Shown here: piece after piece, positions 58,801-64,000 of the stretch
How the letters are laid out: each line of letters starts with the position of its first letter
How positions within the stretch are numbered: position 1 is the first letter of the stretch
From: Fomes fomentarius
Taxonomy: Eukaryota; Basidiomycota; Agaricomycetes; Polyporales; Polyporaceae
Assembly: GCA_022606135.1 (NCBI GenBank)
Contig: JABYQN010000005.1
Span: forward strand, 434,001 to 498,000
Direction: 5' to 3'
DNA: 64,000 nucleotides
Program-made: the position numbers and the translations under genes
Notes under the pieces: generated by a model
The model's input: the letters and a program-made list of their open reading frames with translations, nothing else
Told to the model about the DNA's origin: nothing
Database searches by the model: none

Positions 58801-61285
58801 ATGGGGAAGGCGGTACCGAGCCAGGGCGCTGCAGGTCGAATTCGATGCCGGACAACGCACTATGGCGGATAGCCTCAGGACTCCCTTGTACCCCGTCCCA
58901 TGCCCCATGTTGCGAGCGGAAATTGCTCCCGTTAAGGCTGAGATTAGGCGGCCGATTCTGCATAGGGCTCCGGTCTAGAACAAGATTTGAGGGGGACTCA
59001 GCTTCAAGCGCCTCGAATGACGAAGGGATGGCGAGACTACTTGACCGCGTGGGCATGCGGTCGAGATTGAGCGTTGGTCGTAGGGGGTTTGCGCGTGTCG
59101 ACCCCGCTTCTGCCATGTATGCGCTTGACGATGCTGAACGCGCTCGTCCAGCGGCAGCGCGTTGGGTGTCATCATTGCGCCCATTCGGGGGAGAGATGGG
59201 GGAAGCCTGGTCATCACTGTCCGTGTGCGATCCTGGTTCGGGGCTGAAGTAGTCGCGGAGAGGGGAGTATGGCCTGGGAGATTCCCTTCCACGCACATTA
59301 GTGTTGATAGGAGGTGTACCGTTCGATAGCGAACGACTGAACTCGGTCGACGAAGGGTTGTTCAAGGAGGCGCTGCTTGCCATAGAACGAAGGAGGTTCA
59401 ATGGACGGATACCTGCGTCGAAACTCTTCCGCTTGTTGATCGCAGTGCTGTCGCCGCCACTGGGTACCGAGAGATTGTCCATTCTGGAGACAGGAGAAGT
59501 CGCAGTGCGGAAATGGTCAACGGGAGAGCTGGTCGTAGAGCTGCCAGCGGTAGACGGTCGGCCGTTGTTGGTCGAGGCACGGGTCATGGAAGGCGAGGAG
59601 GGTAAGCCGATGAACATGCTCGAGTGCCGCTTCGACATAGTACCCGATGGCCGCTCCACGGGCGACCCCAGAAGTCCTTGAGAGGATGGCGGAGTTGCGG
59701 CGGCTTGTTCTTGAGCACGATGCTGAGCTTCCGGTGCGACGAAATTGGAAAGCGTCGGTCCCTGCTTCGCGCCCGCTGAAGAAGGCCCCGACGAGTGGCT
59801 GTCCACCGAGTTAGGAGCGCGATTCGAACTTGAACGCGATAACCCGCCATGTTGAGACGATGTGCCAGGCGACGACGCGTCCGCGGAGTTCGCCTGTGCG
59901 TCGTTGTTGACCTACACATGGCGGGAAAATCAGATCTCATATCACAGGTGCCACTATGATGTTGCTGGGACGTACCCCGTTCGAAGGCCGTCCATTTTGA
60001 CCTTCCCATGTGTCCCCTTGTCTACCATTCACACTGTCACTCCGACCGCCACTGGCTGCAGCCTGTGCTGCCGCACGCTCCTGCTTCCGCGCCTGGTGTC
60101 TTCGACTTCGTGCGACGCGTTCGTTGTGGCAGTTCATGCAGTAGATACCCTGCCTCGTCTTCGCGAAGACTAGTTCGTCGATCCGATTCTGACACACCTT
60201 ACATTTGAAACAGTGCGCGTGATACGAGTCGTCGCCGGTCATGATGGCTTCGTCCAATATAGGCTGTTTGCAAACATTGCAGTTGTACGAGCAGTTCGCA
60301 CAGATCGGCGACCCGTCAGAGAGAAGCAAGAGGTTCGTGTCGGCTGTTACTTGGTTGCCGCATTTTGCGCACTTGAAACAATCAACATGGAAGAAGGATT
60401 GTCTAGGAAACGGAATCATGGTCAGTACCGAGTACAGGATCCTCGGATAATGGGAATAGAGAACGAGTAAGCGAGGTGAGTGCGCAGCCACCCGGAGTCA
60501 GTGAAGAAAGCGCAGGCGAAGGTTGCCAGAACCTCCTAATGGTACGCCACAAGAATGAAACGCTGCTCATCTCGTTATGCGGCGTGTCTCAGCGTGCCGC
60601 ACGGCTGTCCAAGCGTGACGCTATACTGAGAAGTAATGCTCGTCTCGGCGAACAACACCAACACTTGACATCCTCACAATCCGCACCCAGGTCAAGGTGT
60701 GTACGGATTATGGGATACCAAAAGGCATGCCTCGACTTGGTGTGAGGTGTGATATAGAGTGTATTAGTTATCACGGACTATAGATTCTCGGAGTCCTGAT
60801 AGAGGAGTATCGGATTCACCATCTGCAATGGCGCGCACCGCCAAACGAAGACAGGCACAGAAGGTGCTCTACGCGAGAGGAAAGGCAGAAGGCGCGTATA
60901 AGGTGTCGGGTTCAATAGGCCGTACAGCCAGCACCGAGATGGACGGCTGAGTGACATCAAGGGCGCACCGCTGTATCTCCAGCGAGACGTAGGTCGTTGG
61001 AGTCCACCTAAGGGACTCGGGGAGTAGGGATTGGTAATTGGCAATGGAAACACAACCGACGGGCGCCAAGAGGGGATGGAGGTCCATTCTTGAGATGAAT
61101 GACAGCAACGCGTCGAGGAATGGAGAACGGGAGGTCATGAGCGGTGTTAGAACTCACCCAAACGCGACCACAACACCACCGTTCTCATCCACCACGGACT
61201 TCTTGCATCCTGGACAAATCCTGTCCTCCGTCAAGAGGGGGGCCTGGGAGGCCGCATTCTGGTCGGTCGTCATATATTCTGTCAT
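55825..61285 (-). CDS. LIM-LIM-C1-RhoGAP protein (yeast Rga1/Rga2 type)
   Basis: GTPase-activating protein for a Rho/Cdc42-type GTPase in polarised growth. Exon 1 (ATG 61285) encodes MTEYMTTDQNAASQAPL and the start of LIM1 (RICPGCKKSVVDENGGVVVAFG). A 755-base intron (60403-61157) precedes QSFFHVDCFKCAKCGNQV. LIM2 is CANCSYNCNVCKQPILDEAIM through HCFKCKVCQNRIDEL and YCMNCH. About 700 mostly disordered Ser/Pro residues follow, then coiled coil (HNDLKRNLDGMK, EYDRELKARRDAEAEVTRLR, and LTEQREMLLREIAELKASRD). The C1 zinc finger is TEHIF to RCDHCGDKMWGSQLRCS and HTRC. The RhoGAP domain is MFGRDLIEQARADSKDERRIVPVIVEKCIDAV, with the arginine finger in GIYRKTGGSSQ, then SVLKSYFRALPNPLLTFALHDKFV and MLHLNR. 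It ends AQQPQHDD*. Total is about 1,400 residues. Confidence 0.92.
60403..61157 (-). other. 755-base first intron of the RhoGAP gene
   Basis: The donor GG|GTGAGT and acceptor CCTAG|AC join VVVAFG to QSFFHVDCF in frame across LIM1. It is more than ten times longer than the other introns in the window. No exon or RNA gene was recognised inside. Confidence 0.8.
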
Positions 61286-64000
61286 CGCAGGCGGGTGGGT
61301 AGGTTGGAGAGCCGCAAGCATGGACTGCAGGCAGCAGGGAGTAGGTGCGATGAGTGGAAGGAGAAGCGCGAGAGTCTAGAGCCTCTACAGCAGAGCGACA
61401 GGAGAGCCAAGGCAGGCGGTACGCGAGGGAAAGGGGAGGGTGGAGCGCGCGCGGCCTGCGCTGGGCGTGAGCAGGCGAAGAGGTCAGAAGCTGGGAGGAC
61501 GGGGAGGGCGGGGAGGGCGGGGAGGAGGAGGAGGGAAGAAAGCAGAGGCTACCCGGAGCCTGTGGACAGAGAAAGTGGGACAGCAACAAGAAGTGGGCGC
61601 TGAGTACTCTTGCTCATCTTCCAAATCTCGTCCATGTTCAGCCATCACTCTCGCCTCAGCCACGTGCAAGCGCCCTCCGACTTTCGCTACCCTCCGTGTC
61701 TATCGCCTGCGCCACCGCGTTCTCGTGCTCTTCTCTTCAATGTTCACGCCCTCGTATAGCTACCAAACTCGCCGCTGAGCACTAACTCCGCGAACCTTGG
61801 GCCGTGGGCGTGAAGGGCCTTGAACCAACGCAGTAACACAGCGAGATGATGATACTATCACTGCCTCAGTGGGCGACTGGTTACAGGCGGCTAAGTTCCG
61901 GGCTACTATGCATCAACATGCCTCTCTGCGTATCAGCCCGAGTCGCCCAACTGTTGTCATGGTGTCTTTTGTCCCACTGCGGAGAATCGGATCCCTCGTT
62001 TCTGCACATAGTTCACCGCGCACCGACCGTAGCCGGGTCGAAGCCTGAAGGTGAACGTTTGAACTTTCACGCGGCGTGTCCGACGTTCCGGACCCGCTCA
62101 GTAGACGCTACCGACTCGGCGACTCCACCCTTCGAAATGCCCATTGCCAGGAACCGCAGCATAACGCCATTTCACATATCCCCGGCCCTGTTCAAGATCT
62201 GCTCAAGATTCCCGCGATCTCGTAGGCAGATGTAAGGATGACCCACGCATTTACCTTGAACGTGGAATGCCAGTTCAACCACACAAGAACTCATCTTCGG
62301 ACTCCACGCTGTGGCTAACAACCGCCCAAGAAGTACGCTTAACCGCTTGGACGCAACAGATTCATGAGCGGTTTGGCAAGCCTGACAGCTGGCGGTGTTG
62401 AGACGGTCTTCTGTTCATGATCGTCTCTCGGGAGTTGCTCGGCAGCAATCAAGCAGGAAGCAATTGGGCGAGCATCGTGCATCGTGCAACGGATGGGTCA
62501 GTCAAGCGTGTCGTAGAGAATCGAAGTCATCGCATTTCGTACAGGGCATGGTTCGTCATAAAGAGTACGGTACGGCGTGAGGATATCGATGAGGAAGAGG
62601 ATCAACGTTCTACGTATGCGTGTATGGTGCGAAACGAGTCCAGGGTGAGCTAATTTTCTACGTACGACACCAGCAGCAAACAGGACATGCCCCCACCACG
62701 CACGCGCACCCGCCTCACAAATAAGTCATGCAGCGAATCGGAACATACTGAGCTTCGAGGGACGAGGAAAGAAGACATAAGTGCAAGATAGCGAGTCCGC
62801 GGGGGTGAGAAGGTTCGAGGAACAGGTGGAAAGTGAACGCTGGTGACAAAAAAGAAGAAAAGACAGATCCGAAGAAATACAGGGCGACCCACCGCGAAAA
62901 ATAATCATGTCCGGGAGTGTCGATTAGACAGGCGAACGAGTAAATAACGAAAAAAAGGTAGGACGACGAACAGGAGGTGGAGCAGGCGCGCAGGACCGAT
63001 CAAACGGGATGGTAGACAGCTCGGAGCCAGGCGGCTGCAGGCCGAACATGGAACGTTGGGAACCGGAGAGGAACGAGCGTGGGGGCTTCCGAGCCTAAAG
63101 TAAGTCCGTGGATGATGAGCAGATGAGCAGGAACACGAAGGAAGGGCAAGGGGACGATACGAACACGAACGCGAACACGAACACGAGCCGGGACCGCAAT
63201 AAACAGTGGAAACGCATGGACCTCAAATATCTACAGGAAGGGGACGACGGAGAATATTAGTGAGTAGTGCGCGGACGAGTATGTTGAAGGGGCGGAACAC
63301 GAACAGAACTGCACGGAACGGTGTGGATGTTATGATAGATGCATGTCCGATATGGGAGGCGGGTGCGAGGGAGTCTCGCTATGAGTCTGACGCTTTGAAG
63401 GTTTAACGGAGACGTGTCATCGTGGACTTCGGTAGTAATAGTGGTTTTTTTATGACGGATGTTTACTGCGAGGGGCGTACGTTGCGATTGCGGGAGTAGG
63501 GTAGATGGGAGGTAGCGTGCACCATAACAAGCATTGCGGGATTGCGTGGGTATACGAAAGCTGGACGAAGCGCAAGGATAACCACAAAACAAAAAGGGCG
63601 ACGACATACATGACAAGAGAAGGATGTGACCAGGGAAACGGACGGGTTGTTTGTCAGAGACTAGATTGACGTGAGCGTGAGGTGGGAGTGGGTCGATGTC
63701 GGACCGAAGGGGTCCACCAGCCTTGACGAACAGAAGCCTTAGTAAGGCACACGAGGCAACTGGGTCGGAGCCACGGCACGGTTCGATCTCCCAAATTGCG
63801 GAAAGGCTGGACATGGACATACGAGTCCGACGCATTGACGTTTGCACTGACTACGATGAGCGACATGGACAGCATGCATAGACAAACATGGGGAAGCCAG
63901 ATGCATGTGTGACGGACCGGACAGATCCATCTCGTGACAGCAGCGCCCTGCAGCCTCGGCCTCACTCCCGCACCTCGTGTCATAGGCCACCATCGAGCAC
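61286..64000. other. 2.7-kb terminal region without a supported gene
   Basis: Upstream of the RhoGAP gene. The first 350 bases are purine-rich on the plus strand (GGGGAGGGCGG repeats near 61500-61530), fitting a pyrimidine-rich promoter or leader on the minus strand. Short frames elsewhere show no motifs; the segment from about 62650 may be flank of a gene outside the window. Confidence 0.45.
63160..63187 (+). repeat. Short (GAACAC)-type tandem repeat
   Basis: Four to five imperfect six-base units (GAACAC/GAACGC) in tandem, with isolated further copies nearby (63131, 63296). Located in noncoding sequence. Confidence 0.75.

Noticed and set aside
61846..62235. 129-codon open frame in the terminal region
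   Set aside because: No motif, no splice-consistent extension, and composition like the surrounding noncoding sequence.
63257..63847. 196-codon minus-strand open frame
   Set aside because: Rich in Arg, Ser, Pro and His as expected for a chance frame in GC-rich sequence; no domain and no extension.

Overview
The window is nuclear DNA of a filamentous basidiomycete, most likely an Agaricomycete and probably of the Polyporales type. Genes lie singly on both strands, are broken by many short introns (about 45-70 nt, GT/AG), and are separated by short intergenic spaces. The gene set (chitin synthase, Rad21 cohesin, RNA polymerase I subunit, Tim16, Kti12, LIM-RhoGAP) is eukaryotic and fungal. The placement at order level rests on my recollection of family sequences, not on a search.

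Left part (1-23 kb): the 3' part of an SQ-rich nuclear protein; a chitin synthase on the minus strand; an SRPK-like kinase; a small protein of unknown role; two minus-strand copies of an F-box/zinc-finger family (a 5' fragment and a near full-length copy with a frameshift); a protein resembling the R3H-associated family; a secreted carboxymuconolactone decarboxylase-like protein; a mitochondrial PPR protein; and the cohesin kleisin RAD21.

Middle (23.4-35.5 kb): a recent tandem segmental duplication of about 5 kb. Each unit holds an F-box/zinc-finger gene, a short-chain dehydrogenase/reductase gene and the 3' end of the RNA polymerase I subunit gene RPA43. The right unit ends in the intact RPA43. 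The left unit ends in a decayed RPA43 tail joined to a 3' fragment of yet another F-box copy. RPA43 and TIM16 are head to head.

Right part (35.5-64 kb): a membrane-anchored coiled-coil protein; an SCP/Psr1-type phosphatase; KTI12; an orphan fungal seven-helix membrane protein; an HMMR-like coiled-coil protein with PGPGAY motifs; an intron-bearing tRNA-Gln(CTG); a BTB/POZ protein; and a LIM-LIM-C1-RhoGAP protein of the yeast Rga1 type. The last 2.7 kb show no gene I can support.

There is no operon or gene cluster with a shared pathway. The most distinctive features are the amplification and decay of the F-box/zinc-finger family (five copies or fragments), the segmental duplication, and several unusual splicing arrangements: a 14-nt microexon, two genes whose first coding exon is only the ATG, and a GC donor in one duplicate. 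Two apparent one-base frameshifts fall in C5/G5 homopolymers and may be assembly errors.
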